A DNA stretch of 7,466 nt from contig JANXCJ010000098.1 of assembly GCA_025060275.1 (NCBI GenBank), positions 1 to 7,466 of the forward strand, in the 5' to 3' direction. A program made the translations under genes and the position numbers. Within the stretch, counting starts at the first letter, position 1. The number at the start of each line of letters is the position of its first letter. Source of the stretch: Bacteroidia bacterium. GTDB lineage: Bacteria; Bacteroidota; Bacteroidia; SpSt-205. The notes beneath the pieces were generated by a model. That model saw only the letters and a list, made by a program, of their open reading frames with translations. It did no database searches and was not told the origin of the DNA. Positions 7,342 to 7,466 of this stretch are shown in pieces.

Positions 7342-7466
7342 GTGGAGGCTTTTTCTAAGCTAAAAGAAATTATAGCGGAGTTGCGCCAACGGTGCCCCTG
7401 GGATCGCTCGCAAACTTTTGAGAGTCTTATCCCACTCACTTGGGAAGAGGTGTATGAGCTTATAGC
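7342..7466 (+). CDS. mazG: MazG-family nucleoside triphosphate pyrophosphohydrolase (3'-truncated)
   Basis: First 41 codons of a cytoplasmic enzyme family that hydrolyses nucleoside triphosphates to monophosphates and pyrophosphate, clearing aberrant nucleotides or acting on alarmone-linked pools. The signature is CPWDRSQTFESL followed by EEVYEL, matching the MazG N-terminus (CPWD..QT..SL, then the start of the metal-binding EExxE motif). GTG at 7342 is the only NTG start in frame between the upstream stop (7258-7260) and the CPWD motif, and it gives the short N-terminal helix normal for the family. No Shine-Dalgarno sequence is seen. It is transcribed divergently from the isomerase operon across 106 bp. 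The gene continues beyond the window, so whether it carries one or two MazG domains is unknown. Confidence 0.88.
   Translation, partial: MEAFSKLKEIIAELRQRCPWDRSQTFESLIPLTWEEVYELI

Overview
The window looks like chromosomal DNA from a member of the Bacteroidota. The evidence is an OmpA-family protein with PD40 and carboxypeptidase-regulatory-like domains, a run of SurA-type peptidyl-prolyl isomerases, a TAnnTTTG-type -7 promoter box, and no clear Shine-Dalgarno sequences. Base composition is moderate and the standard bacterial code is used. The exact genus cannot be told from the sequence.

Layout, left to right. (1) Bases 1-853 (+) hold the C-terminal part of a PorE-like envelope protein (beta-propeller repeat, carboxypeptidase-regulatory-like domain, OmpA peptidoglycan-binding domain). 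(2) Bases 854-1014 are a short convergent spacer with a strong hairpin at 965-995. (3) Bases 1015-3188 (-) contain no intact gene, but reading the minus strand across frames shows a decayed gene: a secreted TPR protein ending in a CHAT (caspase-like) protease domain. The His-Gly and Cys catalytic motifs are still legible, with stop codons and frameshifts between them. (4) Bases 3190-7235 (-) carry three intact, overlapping genes for periplasmic SurA/parvulin-type folding factors of 650, 276 and 455 residues, in transcription order. (5) A 106-bp divergent spacer holds a -7-like box inside a perfect inverted repeat. (6) Base 7342 to the end (+) is the start of a MazG-type nucleotide pyrophosphohydrolase.

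The three isomerase genes form one tightly packed operon. Gene 1 overlaps gene 2 by 32 nt and gene 2 overlaps gene 3 by 74 nt. The dead CHAT gene starts one base after the third stop codon, so it was the fourth gene of the same operon. The intact products are all predicted to be exported and probably chaperone outer-membrane proteins. The lost fourth gene suggests that a secreted TPR-CHAT protease was once co-produced with them and has become dispensable in this lineage. This hidden pseudogene, which explains an otherwise empty 2.2-kb stretch, is the main discovery of the window.
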